Assembly: GCA_964477125.1 (NCBI GenBank)
Contig: CAYZCZ010000001.1
Coordinates: 44,419 to 108,418 of the forward strand
Length of the DNA: 64,000 nucleotides
Source: DALYDK01 sp964477125
Lineage (GTDB): Bacteria; Patescibacteriota; Saccharimonadia; Saccharimonadales; CAIOMD01
Direction: 5' to 3'
The position numbers were made by a program, and so were the translations under genes. Numbering within the stretch: position 1 is the first letter of the stretch; each line of letters opens with the position of its first letter. Shown here piece by piece: positions 17,493-27,100 of this stretch. Below the pieces are notes generated by a model that worked only from the letters and a program-made list of their open reading frames with translations, ran no database searches and was not told the origin of the DNA.

Positions 17493-18374
17493 TTACTTTA
17501 TTGCCTGAGCTCCGGCACTTATTTCTGCTAATTCTTGTGTAATCGCCGCCTGGCGGGCATTATTAAATGCTAACGTTAAATCATCTATTAAGTCGCTAGC
17601 ATTATCAGTAGCATTCTTCATTGCTAACATTCGTGACGCATGCTCGCTGGCAATAGACTCTAAAATAAATTGAGTAAGGCTAGCTTCTAAGTACAGTTTA
17701 GAAACATAATCTACTAAATACTCACCACTTGGCTCGTAAGTTTTCTCTAATACACTTGAATTATTACTATCCGGAGACGAAAGGGGCAAAATTTTTTCAG
17801 TGACAGTTTCTTGCTTAACAGTAGATGTGAATTTAGTATAAATTACATAAACTTCACTAACTTGGCCACTAGTAAATAAATCTATAGATTCTTTTAAAAT
17901 AGGTTGGGCTAATCCACTATCGGCGTCTGCAACAGAAAGGGAGTAGGCGGCAATTTCATCTACTTCCTCTAAATTATAAGGGTCATCAACACCATTAATT
18001 TTGGTAACAAATAAGGAAGCGTAGCGACCTACACTTATAATTTTATGCCTAGTGGATCCTTCTTTTAAATGCTTCGTTAATGCTCTAATTACATTACTGT
18101 TGTAGGCACCAGCCAAACCACGGTCACTACTAATGGCAATAACTAGGGTGTGCTTGGCTTTATTCGTAGAAAATAATTTAGAACTGATAGAAGCGTTAGA
18201 GGCAGATAGCTCGCTAATTATTGATTTGGTAGCTTCTAAATAAGCCCTTGGGCCAGTGGCTGCTTCTTGGGCTTTTCTAAGCTTGCTAGCGGCAACTAAT
18301 TGCATGGCTTTAGTAATCTGCCTAGTATTCGAGACAGATCCAATTCTTCCTTTAATTCCTTGCCCGGATGCCAT
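17493..18374 (-). CDS. atpG: F1Fo ATP synthase subunit gamma
   Basis: Central stalk rotor subunit. The N-terminal helix (GRIGSVSNTRQITKAMQLVAASKLRKAQ) and C-terminal helix (SEHASRMLAMKNATDNASDLI...NNARQAAITQELAEISAGAQAI) are the conserved coiled-coil that inserts into the alpha/beta hexamer; SSDRGLAGAYN is the standard central motif. 293 aa, normal. Six nt after atpA. Confidence 0.96.
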   Translation of the reverse strand: MASGQGIKGRIGSVSNTRQITKAMQLVAASKLRKAQEAATGPRAYLEATKSIISELSASNASISSKLFSTNKAKHTLVIAISSDRGLAGAYNSNVIRALTKHLKEGSTRHKIISVGRYASLFVTKINGVDDPYNLEEVDEIAAYSLSVADADSGLAQPILKESIDLFTSGQVSEVYVIYTKFTSTVKQETVTEKILPLSSPDSNNSSVLEKTYEPSGEYLVDYVSKLYLEASLTQFILESIASEHASRMLAMKNATDNASDLIDDLTLAFNNARQAAITQELAEISAGAQAIK

Positions 18375-18380
18375 TAAGTT

Positions 18381-19928
18381 TTAAGCCTTTTTCCTTTCGC
18401 CAAAACTACTAGCTACTTTAACTGCAAGTTCGGAAATCACATTTAAATCTGATTTTTCCGGTTTTGTGCCATCGTTAAGTGAGTTATACAGTTTCTTATG
18501 GTTTTCTTTAACGTTACTTATTAACTGATGAGCAGCCGGTTGTATATCTTTTTCATTCAATTCATCAAAAGCACCACTTGTAGCACCAATTAGAATTATC
18601 ACTTGCTCGGCAACACTTAATGGCTGGTACTGTTTTTGCTTTAGAACTTCCGTTAACAAACGGCCCCTAGCAATACGTTTTTTAGTGTCTTCGTCTAAAT
18701 CACTGGCGAACTGAGCAAAACTAGCAAGTTCCCTAAACTGGGCGAGTTCTAGCCTTAATGTTCCAGCAACACTTTTAGTAGCTTTTGTTTGGGCAGCCCC
18801 ACCAACACGGCTTACACTCAAACCAACAGAAATAGCTGGTCTTATGCCTTGATAGAATAAATTAGTCTCAAGAAATATCTGACCATCAGTAATTGAAATA
18901 ACATTTGTTGGTATATAAGCACTAACATCGCCTGCTTGTGTTTCAATAATTGGCAATGCAGTAAGACTACCAGCACCGAGTTCGTCAGATAATTTGGCCG
19001 CTCGTTCCAATAAACGGGAATGCAAATAAAAAACATCACCAGGGTAAGCTTCACGGCCTGGTGGACGCTTTAATAGCAGTGACATTTGCCGGTAGGCAAC
19101 AGCGTGCTTTGATAAATCATCATAGATAATTAATGAATGCCCCTTGGTATCACGAAAATATTCAGCCATAGCGGTACCAGAATATGGGGCTAAATATAGT
19201 AAGCTAGCAGGGTCGGCAGGGCTTGTAGCCACAACAATTGTTTGGTCCATTACTCCTTCGGTTTTTAGCCGATCAACTAACGCAGCCACTTTTGCACGTT
19301 TTTGGCCTATAGCAACATATACGTTTACTACGCCAGTTTTTTGCTTGGCCTGGTTAATCATTGTATCTATAGCGATAGCTGTCTTACCAGTTTGGCGATC
19401 ACCAATAATAAGTTCACGCTGACCACGTCCAATAGGAACCATTGTATCTATAGCAATAATACCGGTCGCCAATGGTTCGTGGACGCTTTTACGATCCATA
19501 ACACCAGGAGCATTACGTTCAATAAGGCCTTTTTTAGCAGTCTTAATTGGTCCTAATCCATCTAGCGGTCGACCCAATGGGTCTACAACACGTCCAATAA
19601 GTTCTGAACCTACTGGAACTTCTAGCGTAGTGCCAGTAAGTGTTGCCTTGGCACCAGCACTTACGCCAATTTCACTGTCTAAAAGTACAGCACCAATTTC
19701 GTCTTCATTAAGGTTCAAGGCAAAAGCACGAGCAGGTGCAGATCCCTTAATTTCTATTTCAATTACATCACTATAGCCACACTTTTTTAAACCATATACC
19801 CAAACAACACCATCACTAACCCTAGTGACAACGCCTGATGACTCAAAATCACCAGTTTGGCTAATGCCAGAAATGGCCGCCTCAAGCTCTTGGCTCAAAT
19901 TTTTAACATTTAAATCATTCACATTCAT
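18381..19928 (-). CDS. atpA: F1Fo ATP synthase subunit alpha
   Basis: Non-catalytic nucleotide-binding subunit. Walker A GDRQTGKTAIAIDTM, then LIIYDDLSKHAVAYRQMSLLL and PGREAYPGDVFYLHSRLLERAAK are typical; the arginine finger lies in AISVGLSVSRVGGAAQ. 515 aa, complete. It follows atpH by 11 nt in the operon. Confidence 0.98.
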   Translation of the reverse strand: MNVNDLNVKNLSQELEAAISGISQTGDFESSGVVTRVSDGVVWVYGLKKCGYSDVIEIEIKGSAPARAFALNLNEDEIGAVLLDSEIGVSAGAKATLTGTTLEVPVGSELIGRVVDPLGRPLDGLGPIKTAKKGLIERNAPGVMDRKSVHEPLATGIIAIDTMVPIGRGQRELIIGDRQTGKTAIAIDTMINQAKQKTGVVNVYVAIGQKRAKVAALVDRLKTEGVMDQTIVVATSPADPASLLYLAPYSGTAMAEYFRDTKGHSLIIYDDLSKHAVAYRQMSLLLKRPPGREAYPGDVFYLHSRLLERAAKLSDELGAGSLTALPIIETQAGDVSAYIPTNVISITDGQIFLETNLFYQGIRPAISVGLSVSRVGGAAQTKATKSVAGTLRLELAQFRELASFAQFASDLDEDTKKRIARGRLLTEVLKQKQYQPLSVAEQVIILIGATSGAFDELNEKDIQPAAHQLISNVKENHKKLYNSLNDGTKPEKSDLNVISELAVKVASSFGERKKA

Positions 19929-19939
19929 ACCTCTTTCAA

Positions 19940-20335
19940 CTATCCAATATTTTCAACTAGCTTTGCTAAGCTTCTTTTTACCGAACTATCTAACATGCCT
20001 TCTGGTAGTTCAATTTTTATGCCACCAATTAAGCTTTCGTCGCATAAAAACACAACTTCCATTTTTTCGGCATTCATTTTTTTCTTTAACGACTCAGTGA
20101 CATTTTTCTGCTCACTACTACTTAGTGGTTTTGCTGTTGAAACTTTGGCAAAATAGTATCCAGAATCGTCAGCAAGTACCTTGGCCACATCTAAGCTCAA
20201 ATATTTTAATTCTTTAGATCGACCAGCATTCTTCATCCAGGCAGCAGCTCTATCTATGGCAATTTTGCGTGCCTTAGGATTACCAGATTTAATCTGTGTA
20301 GCCAAGTATTGAGCTGTTTGTGTCCTAGATGGCAT
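19940..20335 (-). CDS. atpH: F1Fo ATP synthase subunit delta, short form
   Basis: Peripheral stalk subunit linking b to alpha. Only the C-terminal part is clearly conserved (DESLIGGIKIELPEGMLDSSV, KRSLAKL). At 131 aa it is about 45 residues shorter than the usual ~178, and the N-terminal six-helix domain that grips alpha is reduced to about 60 residues (TAQYLATQIKSGNPKARKIAI). Identity rests on the C-terminal motif and operon position between atpF and atpA. Confidence 0.85.
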   Translation of the reverse strand: MPSRTQTAQYLATQIKSGNPKARKIAIDRAAAWMKNAGRSKELKYLSLDVAKVLADDSGYYFAKVSTAKPLSSSEQKNVTESLKKKMNAEKMEVVFLCDESLIGGIKIELPEGMLDSSVKRSLAKLVENIG

Positions 20336-20338
20336 TTC

Positions 20339-20866
20339 TTACCTTAAAGCCTTTTCTATTAGTGCCTTATCTTTAGCAGTGTCCATTTTGTCACCAATAA
20401 TTTCGGCGGATACTTCAGCAATTAACTTAGCATTTTCTTTCTTTAAGGCAACTTTTGCTTTATCTACTTCAACTTTTAGCTGTTCTTTAGCTTCAAAAAT
20501 AATGCGTTCCGACTTAACATTCGCTTTATCCTCAACCTGTTTTAACATTTTCGAAGCATCGTTTTGTGCACTATGCAATAAATCTTCAGCTTGAGACCTA
20601 GCCTCTTTAAGTAAATCTTCGGCCTTAGCTTCGGCTTGATTTAGCTCATCAGACGCTTGTTTAGAGCGTTCTAGTCCAGCATCAATTTCTGCTCTACGCT
20701 CATCAATAGCTTTAAACAGTTTTTTCAAAACAAATTTATTTAAAAAGTAAACAATTATAGCAAAAGTGATTAACTGAAAAAGGAAAGCTTTCCAGTTTAA
20801 GCCAAGGGCACCGATACCACTAGCTTCTGGCTGGCTGGCTGTTTCTGAGGCAATATAATTTATCAC
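20339..20866 (-). CDS. atpF: F1Fo ATP synthase subunit b
   Basis: Peripheral stalk b subunit with one N-terminal TM helix (FLFQLITFAIIVYFLNKFV, about residues 28-46) and a long charged coiled coil rich in Ala, Glu, Lys (about 50-175) that includes RRAEIDAGLERSKQASDEL. 175 aa, normal. It lies 3 nt before atpH and 28 nt after atpE. Confidence 0.95.
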   Translation of the reverse strand: MINYIASETASQPEASGIGALGLNWKAFLFQLITFAIIVYFLNKFVLKKLFKAIDERRAEIDAGLERSKQASDELNQAEAKAEDLLKEARSQAEDLLHSAQNDASKMLKQVEDKANVKSERIIFEAKEQLKVEVDKAKVALKKENAKLIAEVSAEIIGDKMDTAKDKALIEKALR

Positions 20867-20894
20867 TATTTCTTACTAATCCTTATTAATTAAC

Positions 20895-21110
20895 TTACTT
20901 GGTTGTGAACACAATAAGTAGAACAAATACCATAATGGCGTCTACTAAGCCGGCCATAACAAGAGCCATAGTTAAGATTTTACTTTGGGCTTCTGGGTTA
21001 CGACCTACAGAATTTACTGCAGCTGCTCCAATTAAACCCAAGCCTATAGCAGGCCCTACGGCGCCAATGGCAATTGTTATTCCTTTTACTAGTTCTGGTG
21101 TTATTTCCAT
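20895..21110 (-). CDS. atpE: F1Fo ATP synthase subunit c
   Basis: The 71-aa hairpin subunit of the membrane rotor ring. TM1 (ITIAIGAVGPAIGLGLIGAAAV) and TM2 (ILTMALVMAGLVDAIMVFVLLIVF) flank the polar loop GRNPEAQ. The ion-binding carboxylate is Asp in GLVDAI, the same context as the E. coli proton-binding Asp61, and none of the Na+-ring signature residues are seen. A proton-coupled enzyme is therefore likely. Confidence 0.97.
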   Translation of the reverse strand: MEITPELVKGITIAIGAVGPAIGLGLIGAAAVNSVGRNPEAQSKILTMALVMAGLVDAIMVFVLLIVFTTK

Positions 21111-21132
21111 AATTTCTCCTTAACTTACTTGA

Positions 21133-21987
21133 TTAGGCTTTGGCACCTGCGGTGCTTTTAGCAATTTTATTAACTTTATTCTTACTATGGTCTTCCTTGT
21201 CGTGATTTTCATCATGCGCAGTACCCATAGCCAAATAAACGGACGATAACATAATAAACAAATATGCCTGAATAAGCGAAAAGAATATTTCAAGCAATAT
21301 TATAGGAATAGTCATAACAGGGGCCAAATTACCTGCAAGGCTGGTAATAACGTGTAGTAAGACCTCACCAGCATATATAACACCAAATAACCTTAAGGCC
21401 AAGGTAAGTAAGCGCACAAGCTCACTAAGTATTTCGATAAACCCTATAAAGAAGTTCATTGGGTTCCACCATGGGGTCATAATACTAAAGTAATGTTTAA
21501 TGTGCCCAAAAAATCCACGTTCTTTGATTGCAAAATACTGAACAGTCGCAATAGCAATAAATGCTAGTGCTAGCGTGCCATTAAGGTCAGTAGTGAATGG
21601 CCGTAGTAAGGCTGCCTTAATCCCTTCAGACGTTTCCACGTATATAGATCCGCCCATTCCGGGCAAAAGACCACCTAGATTATTAATGAGTATAAAGGTA
21701 AAAAATGCTAAAAATAAGCCTAAAAACTTACGAGCCTTTTTTTCATCACCCATAAAGTTATTTTTTATTTCACCCATTATAAAAATAGCTAGTATTTCAG
21801 TTGTAAACGCAAATTTAGAATTCGGCCTAGCCTTTATAAACAAGGCCATTGCACCAAAAATAACCATAATTATAAGTGCAGTTAAGACACCCATTATCAT
21901 TGAGTTGGTAATGGGGAAGTTGCCTATAGTAAAAATGGTTTCAGCACTTAAAGGTACAGTATCTCCACTTGCAAAAAAAGGTAACAT
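21133..21987 (-). CDS. atpB: F1Fo ATP synthase subunit a
   Basis: Proton-channel stator subunit with about six TM segments and a cytoplasmic loop. The essential Arg is in ALRLFGVIYAGE (E. coli has GLRLFGNMYAGE), and the helix with LLEIFFSLIQAYLFIMLSSVYLA is the conserved final one. 284 aa with a Lys/His/Asp-rich C-terminal tail of about 30 residues. First gene of the operon; atpI is absent. Ribosome site AGAGG sits upstream of the ATG. Confidence 0.96.
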   Translation of the reverse strand: MLPFFASGDTVPLSAETIFTIGNFPITNSMIMGVLTALIIMVIFGAMALFIKARPNSKFAFTTEILAIFIMGEIKNNFMGDEKKARKFLGLFLAFFTFILINNLGGLLPGMGGSIYVETSEGIKAALLRPFTTDLNGTLALAFIAIATVQYFAIKERGFFGHIKHYFSIMTPWWNPMNFFIGFIEILSELVRLLTLALRLFGVIYAGEVLLHVITSLAGNLAPVMTIPIILLEIFFSLIQAYLFIMLSSVYLAMGTAHDENHDKEDHSKNKVNKIAKSTAGAKA

Positions 21988-22059
21988 TAATTAACCTCTT
22001 TCAGGCACACAAAATCAATAAGTGAAGCATTTAAACTTTTTTTCATTCTATTTAACGTT

Positions 22060-22088
22060 AGTCTAACAGATAATAGACTGTGTTTCAA
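22060..22088 (-). promoter_or_regulatory. candidate promoter of the atp operon
   Basis: On the minus strand TTGAAA (22088-22083) and TAGACT (22065-22060) are 17 nt apart, about 73 nt before atpB. The surrounding gap 21988-22244 (257 nt) holds no convincing gene and is AT-rich, as expected of a promoter region for the whole operon. The -10 matches only four of six positions. Confidence 0.35.
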
Positions 22089-22244
22089 TAAAAAAATAAC
22101 TGGTTTTTACTTTTTTAGGTATTCAATATAAAAAACACCCAATATCACATGCTATTCACTGACTTGTCTAACAACCCATTTTAATAGTATGAATTGAATC
22201 TTGATATTTACTACTAATATGTATTATCTAACCGTTGATGCCAT

Positions 22245-22631
22245 TTAAATTATTTTATGTTCAAGTTCGGCAATTCTTTTATGATTAAGACCATAGTAGT
22301 GGGCAACTTCATGCCAAACAGTGTTATAAAGTTGGATTTTTAAACTTTTCAAGTTATCTGTATTCTGTACGTGAGCTAGCCTAAAAATAGTTATTTTATC
22401 TGGTAATGTTAGGGCATAGCCTCCGTGTCTTTCTGTTAGGGGGACTCCTTCGTACAATCCGTATAAACTTTCGCATGGCCTTAGGTTCAGTTTTTCCCTT
22501 TGCTCTTGGCTAGGTTCATCTTCGACAAAAAAAGCAATATTATTTAGATTCTCCTGGTACAAGGTTGGTATTTTACTAATAGACTCTGTAACAAGTTTTT
22601 CGAAGTCGGATTCAGAAATACTAAAAGCCAT
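22245..22631 (-). CDS. metallopeptidase-family (zincin-like) protein
   Basis: A 128-residue protein with the zinc motif HEVAHYYGLNH (HExxH then xxGxxH), the pattern of the small minimal-metallopeptidase family found in many bacteria next to housekeeping genes. The N-terminal half has YQENLNNIAFFVEDEPSQEQ and YGLYEGVPLTERHGGYALTLPDKI, also typical. No signal peptide. It directly abuts the cls stop/start region (1 nt overlap), so both are in one transcript. Substrate unknown. Confidence 0.8.
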   Translation of the reverse strand: MAFSISESDFEKLVTESISKIPTLYQENLNNIAFFVEDEPSQEQREKLNLRPCESLYGLYEGVPLTERHGGYALTLPDKITIFRLAHVQNTDNLKSLKIQLYNTVWHEVAHYYGLNHKRIAELEHKII

Positions 22632-24103
22632 TACTGTAATGCCGATGTTAACCTGGCTAAATTATCAACAACTTTTTGTCTATACGGTCGATTCACCCAA
22701 TCTTTAAGATGCAACTTTTTACTTGAAGAGCGATAACTTGCTTCTACAGCATGCATCCTATTGGCAAAATCTTCACTATGGAACATAGCTGTTACCTCCA
22801 TATTTAAACCAAAGGATCGGATATCCATGTTACTCGAACCAATTATCGAAACTTTATTATCTATAGTCATGTGCTTAGCATGTAGCACGGCAGGGCTTTT
22901 ATATAGGAATATTTTGACTCCCGCCCTTAGTAAAGTTTCATAATAAGACCTTTGAGCATGATAAACCATAAATTGATCACCAATTTCTGAAACAAATAAT
23001 TCAACGTTAATGCCTCTTTCTGACGCTGTAGTTAATGCCATAAGCATAGATTCTTCAGGAACGAAATAGGGGCTCGAAATTATAATATCTTTTTGCGCAT
23101 TGTACATTAGCGAATTAAACAATTTTAAATTATTTTCCGAATCAAAACCTGGTCCACTTGGAATAATCTGGCAATCTACATCTCCGTAGTCTTTAACCTT
23201 AGATAAAATCTGCTTGTTATGCCTAATTATATTTTCATTGGTTTCAGCATACCAGTCCGAAGCAAAAAGGCCATTAAGTTCCGTAGCTACTAAGCCCTCT
23301 ACTCGGACCATTAGCTCCTTCCAATAAACGCCTTTTTTAATGTTCTTCTTTTTGTTATAACTTTTATCTATTATATTCTGTGAGCCGGTATATCCAACGG
23401 TTCCATCGCATACTAATATTTTTCGGTGGTTTCTTAAATCTGGTCTTTGAAATTTTCCCTTAAGTGGCTGGACAGGCAACATTAAATGCCAGTCAATACC
23501 AGCTTCGTTTAAAAATTTTACAGTTTTTTTATAATCAGGATATTGCAAAGAACCAACATGGTCGAATAATACCCGAACTTTGACACCTTTTTTATGAACT
23601 GTTACAAGTGCATCAAAAAAATCTTTAGTAGTTTTATCTAAAGACATTATATAGAAACTAACATTAACGAAATCTTTAGCTTTTAGAATATCTTTAGTCA
23701 TAGCTTTAATAGAATTCTCGTAACCTTCAACTAAATCAGCTCTATTGCCACCTACTAAAGGTAATGCTCCAAGATTAGCGTTTAATTTTGCAACTAATAG
23801 TAGCCAATTAGGTGCTGGAATCTCATCGTTAATTGTTATAGCATTGTCGGTTAGTTTACGTATTTCACTAGTGATGTAAGCTTGTTTTTTACGCCTTTTC
23901 TTGGGAAGTTTTGGACTACCAATTAACCAAAAAGCTATTACACCCAAAACTGGAATAAAGAATATTGCCAACAACCAGGCCGCCGCCGATGAGGGGCGAC
24001 GATTATTCGGAATAATTAGTAAAGCCGCAATTCTAAGGCCAATATCTAATGCTATTAAAAATATGGCAATCGAACCAGAAATATCAGTATAAAATAAATT
24101 CAT
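22631..24103 (-). CDS. cls: cardiolipin synthase
   Basis: Phospholipase D-superfamily enzyme joining two phosphatidylglycerols into cardiolipin. Two N-terminal TM helices (about residues 8-30 and 38-62) are followed by two HKD motifs: HRKILVCDG (first) and HAKHMTIDN with GSSNMDIRS (second). 490 aa, complete. It overlaps the small metallopeptidase gene by one base. Confidence 0.94.
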   Translation of the reverse strand: MNLFYTDISGSIAIFLIALDIGLRIAALLIIPNNRRPSSAAAWLLAIFFIPVLGVIAFWLIGSPKLPKKRRKKQAYITSEIRKLTDNAITINDEIPAPNWLLLVAKLNANLGALPLVGGNRADLVEGYENSIKAMTKDILKAKDFVNVSFYIMSLDKTTKDFFDALVTVHKKGVKVRVLFDHVGSLQYPDYKKTVKFLNEAGIDWHLMLPVQPLKGKFQRPDLRNHRKILVCDGTVGYTGSQNIIDKSYNKKKNIKKGVYWKELMVRVEGLVATELNGLFASDWYAETNENIIRHNKQILSKVKDYGDVDCQIIPSGPGFDSENNLKLFNSLMYNAQKDIIISSPYFVPEESMLMALTTASERGINVELFVSEIGDQFMVYHAQRSYYETLLRAGVKIFLYKSPAVLHAKHMTIDNKVSIIGSSNMDIRSFGLNMEVTAMFHSEDFANRMHAVEASYRSSSKKLHLKDWVNRPYRQKVVDNLARLTSALQ

Positions 24104-24178
24104 TCAATGTTTAGTATATCTTATTCATCCTTAAGATGTGTTTGTTTAAGAACATGTTTTTTTATGTACTTTCATATC

Positions 24179-24853
24179 CTAACCGTAACTGTTATATGCT
24201 TTTAGAAGCAGTATAGAAAAAATATAAGTAGCAATGATGAATAGCCAAACATAGTGTCTATATACGTATTTATGTAGCTTTGGGTATAGTGCAAGTAACA
24301 AGCCGTACGCAAATAAGTAGCGCACTATCCTAACTGTGACGGCGACTATTAAAAAGGCAAGTAGGTTGTATTTATATTGCCAGGCTAGGTGGGTAAAAGT
24401 TTTATAAGGCACACCCGAGAATGGCTGGTTTGCTAAACCCATTATTCCCATTTTGTCGTACCAAATTTTTGTTTGCGTAATCATTTTTTCTTGTATATAG
24501 GGCAAGTTATCAATGTATTTTTCTGGCAATCTAATCATTATGGCAATAATTGTTCCAGCTACCGTTCCTGCAATATCGTACATAAGCATTTGGCGTTTTT
24601 TGTGGACCCTCATAAAAATAACCAAAACAAGTAAAAACTCCGGAATAACATACCAAACCAGTGCCTCGCCGGCAGCCCAAGCAAAAACCAACCAGTTAGC
24701 TTGCTTGCTAGAGAAAAAGTTTTCTAAATAATGATTAAAGCCTAAAACTTTTAGAGAATCTTTATGGCGCCACCAATACCAAGCAAAAAAGGGTACGATA
24801 AACAAAACAATGGAGACGAAAACAAATAAGAAATTTACCAAATATATAAGCAT
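24179..24853 (-). CDS. polytopic membrane protein, VTT/DedA-like
   Basis: A 224-aa protein with five to six hydrophobic segments. The central GLANQPFSGVPYKTFTHLA motif resembles the conserved F-x-G-x-P-x-K re-entrant segment of VTT/DedA/YqaA proteins, with an acidic-Pro motif IPEFLL earlier in the expected position. DedA-type proteins flip phospholipid or undecaprenyl phosphate carriers. The start overlaps the downstream end of the UbiA-like gene by 19 nt, a tight operon. The assignment is moderate. Confidence 0.55.
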   Translation of the reverse strand: MLIYLVNFLFVFVSIVLFIVPFFAWYWWRHKDSLKVLGFNHYLENFFSSKQANWLVFAWAAGEALVWYVIPEFLLVLVIFMRVHKKRQMLMYDIAGTVAGTIIAIMIRLPEKYIDNLPYIQEKMITQTKIWYDKMGIMGLANQPFSGVPYKTFTHLAWQYKYNLLAFLIVAVTVRIVRYLFAYGLLLALYPKLHKYVYRHYVWLFIIATYIFSILLLKAYNSYG

Positions 24854-25731
24854 AGAAGAATCCCAAAGCTATATATCAAGTCCAATTTAATTATTTTGTG
24901 AAACAGCTTGTTATTAAACTTATTTTGCCAACCACTTTTTAGGCTAAAGTGCACAAAAACTATGTATAAACTAAAAAGGGATAGAGTACATAGCACCAAC
25001 ATACTAGCCATATTTTTACTAATGATACCGTATATTCCAGCTCCTATTAACAAATAGCCAAATATAGAAACAATAATACTTACAAACCTAGTTATGCGTG
25101 GCCCAAAAGCAATTAAAAATGTTTTTTTATTATGTTCTTTATCTCCCTTAACATCTTTATAGTCTTTGAGCATTGAAATCGCAAACCTCTGTAAAAATGT
25201 TCCTACTAGAATGGATACAAGTATTAAATAAGAATATGACGAACCGATACTACCTAAATAATATCCCAGAAGGAGCGGCAGAGTAGCCATGCAAAAAGTG
25301 AGTGAAATAATAGATAAATTTGGTTTTCTTGAAAGCCTTAGTGGCTTGCTGTTATAAGCATAAGCAAATAATAAAGATAAAATTGCAAAAATACTTACTA
25401 TTTCAAATTGTCCAGAAAGAAAAGCGCTAAATAATGTACCTAAAATCAACAACCAGCAGAATTGTTTGACAGTCTTTTTTTCAACTGCGTCCTTGCCATG
25501 CAAGCCATAATCACGGCCATTTGCTTTATCTATAGAGTAATCTTCAAGGTCATTATGTAATGTAGCAAACATACTTAAGAATAAAACGGTTAAAAAAGAA
25601 TAATAGTAGGTTCTGTCATTTAAAACTTCAATATAGGGATTCCCAATAAATGAACCAAAAAAAAATGCCGTTACTGGCATCAAGGCATTTTGTGGCCTAG
25701 ACATTTTGATTAAATTTTGGAATGTCTCCAT
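24835..25731 (-). CDS. UbiA-family prenyltransferase
   Basis: Membrane prenyltransferase with eight to nine TM helices. The first Asp-rich motif is NDLEDYSIDKANGRD and the second is LKDYKDVKGD, matching the two Mg-prenyl-diphosphate sites of the family. At 298 aa it is complete. The substrate is uncertain: a quinone ring, heme (but a separate cyoE exists at 40.5 kb), or a lipid head group such as those used by geranylgeranylglyceryl-phosphate-type enzymes. The upstream neighbour starts one base after it. Confidence 0.82.
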   Translation of the reverse strand: METFQNLIKMSRPQNALMPVTAFFFGSFIGNPYIEVLNDRTYYYSFLTVLFLSMFATLHNDLEDYSIDKANGRDYGLHGKDAVEKKTVKQFCWLLILGTLFSAFLSGQFEIVSIFAILSLLFAYAYNSKPLRLSRKPNLSIISLTFCMATLPLLLGYYLGSIGSSYSYLILVSILVGTFLQRFAISMLKDYKDVKGDKEHNKKTFLIAFGPRITRFVSIIVSIFGYLLIGAGIYGIISKNMASMLVLCTLSLFSLYIVFVHFSLKSGWQNKFNNKLFHKIIKLDLIYSFGILLCLYIW

Positions 25732-26195
25732 TAACTATTTAATTCCCATAACCCCATAAACAAAGTGACAATCCAAAAAGCCCCAATAGCCGTATAGCCC
25801 AATATTGGCATAACAATGATTAAAACAATTATCGAACCTAGTATTGCTCTATTTTTATTTGGCTTTTGGCTTTTTACATTTCTTACAACCTGTTTTATCA
25901 AAGAGTAACCTACAGAGGCTATGCCAATGATAAAGAAAAAGGCAACACCAATCATACTAGTTTTTTTATTACCTACAATATAGCCAAAGATTACAACGAC
26001 TGCAGCGAAAAATAAAAATAATTGAAATAGTCTCGATCGCATACCTGAGTCTAAGGTATCAAAAGGGTTCGGCTCACGAGGAGTAACATTTCCTTGGGCC
26101 AAAATAATATCTTTTTGTACTTTATCAATATTATTTTCTATAGATATATGATCAACATCATTATTTATTATTGGACTTTTTTTATCTTCATTCAT
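25731..26195 (-). CDS. small membrane protein with charged N-terminus (paralogue 1)
   Basis: 154 aa: about 48 cytoplasmic polar residues, then four predicted TM helices (LFQLFLFFAAVVVIFGYIV; MIGVAFFFIIGIASVGYSL; ILGSIIVLIIVMPILGY; IGAFWIVTLFMGLW). The domain layout is repeated in the next two upstream genes. It overlaps the UbiA-like start by one base. Function unknown. Confidence 0.6.
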   Translation of the reverse strand: MNEDKKSPIINNDVDHISIENNIDKVQKDIILAQGNVTPREPNPFDTLDSGMRSRLFQLFLFFAAVVVIFGYIVGNKKTSMIGVAFFFIIGIASVGYSLIKQVVRNVKSQKPNKNRAILGSIIVLIIVMPILGYTAIGAFWIVTLFMGLWELNS

Positions 26196-26229
26196 ACTAA
26201 TATCCTATTAAATTTAATATTTATATAAC

Positions 26230-26682
26230 CTATGAGTTTGGCCCACCCGAAACAACCATTACAAACATAAGTACCACAACAAGGGAACCAATCGCAATTA
26301 TCGGTCCGAATACAACTATCAGAAAAACCGAACCTAAGATTTTAATTAATTTTCCTAGTCCTTTATTTTCTATGGGCTCAAAATCTAGTGATTTTTTTGG
26401 CTTGTGTAGAAAACTACCTACTAATGTTGAGGTCCCTAGTATAGTAACCGCAATTATTCCAATAACAGCAATAGGAAAAACTTGAAAAATAAATGATAAT
26501 ACAGTGATGCATCCTAAGGCTAATAGAGCTGTTTCATTAGTTGAGCTTTTTACCTGTATATTGCTATTAATTATCTGTATATTGCCTTGATATGCTTTTG
26601 ACTCACCCTTATCAACATCAAAGATAGTAACTTGCTTTTGGCTATTGTTAAATGGTTGTCGGGCTCCATTATCTTGCTGCAT
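26230..26682 (-). CDS. small membrane protein with charged N-terminus (paralogue 2)
   Basis: 150 aa counted from the ATG at 26682 (MQQDNGARQ), preceded by AAGGGT and placed 4 nt after the stop of the preceding gene; a longer reading from 26736 would overlap that gene by 50 nt. About 50 polar residues precede four TM segments with the same hydrophobic pattern as its two neighbours. Function unknown. Confidence 0.6.
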   Translation of the reverse strand: MQQDNGARQPFNNSQKQVTIFDVDKGESKAYQGNIQIINSNIQVKSSTNETALLALGCITVLSFIFQVFPIAVIGIIAVTILGTSTLVGSFLHKPKKSLDFEPIENKGLGKLIKILGSVFLIVVFGPIIAIGSLVVVLMFVMVVSGGPNS

Positions 26683-26686
26683 AAAT

Positions 26687-27100
26687 TTATGACCCTTCGG
26701 GGTTAGATGCAGACCTACCCTCACAAGCATGACCACATCTTATTAATGCAATAACAATAATAGCAACTACTAAAGGAGGTATTATGGCCACAAATAACCC
26801 TATCGCCACGAATACGACCTTTAACAATCTTGATTTGCGATCATCTGTTGAATTACTTACAGCGGGTCGAATTATCGCATTTGCAAGGCTGGCTACACCA
26901 AGAATAAATAAAATTGGAATTGAAATCATTAGAATTTGAGGCGATGGAATAATAAACCCAACGACAGTGATTATTCCTAAAAACAATAGTACGTAGTTAA
27001 CGTATTGTTGGTACTTATTTTTTTTAGGTAAATCAGAGTTAATGCTATCTACATTATTATCAAAAGCTGTTCTCTCGGTACTAAGATTATCGTTTTCCAT
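26687..27100 (-). CDS. small membrane protein with charged N-terminus (paralogue 3)
   Basis: 137 aa with a short polar N-terminus (about 27 residues) and four TM segments, ending in a polar Ser-rich tail with two Cys (RCGHACEG). Shares layout with the genes at 25731 and 26230, and overlaps the stop of the upstream gene by 14 nt. Function unknown. Confidence 0.58.
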   Translation of the reverse strand: MENDNLSTERTAFDNNVDSINSDLPKKNKYQQYVNYVLLFLGIITVVGFIIPSPQILMISIPILFILGVASLANAIIRPAVSNSTDDRKSRLLKVVFVAIGLFVAIIPPLVVAIIVIALIRCGHACEGRSASNPEGS

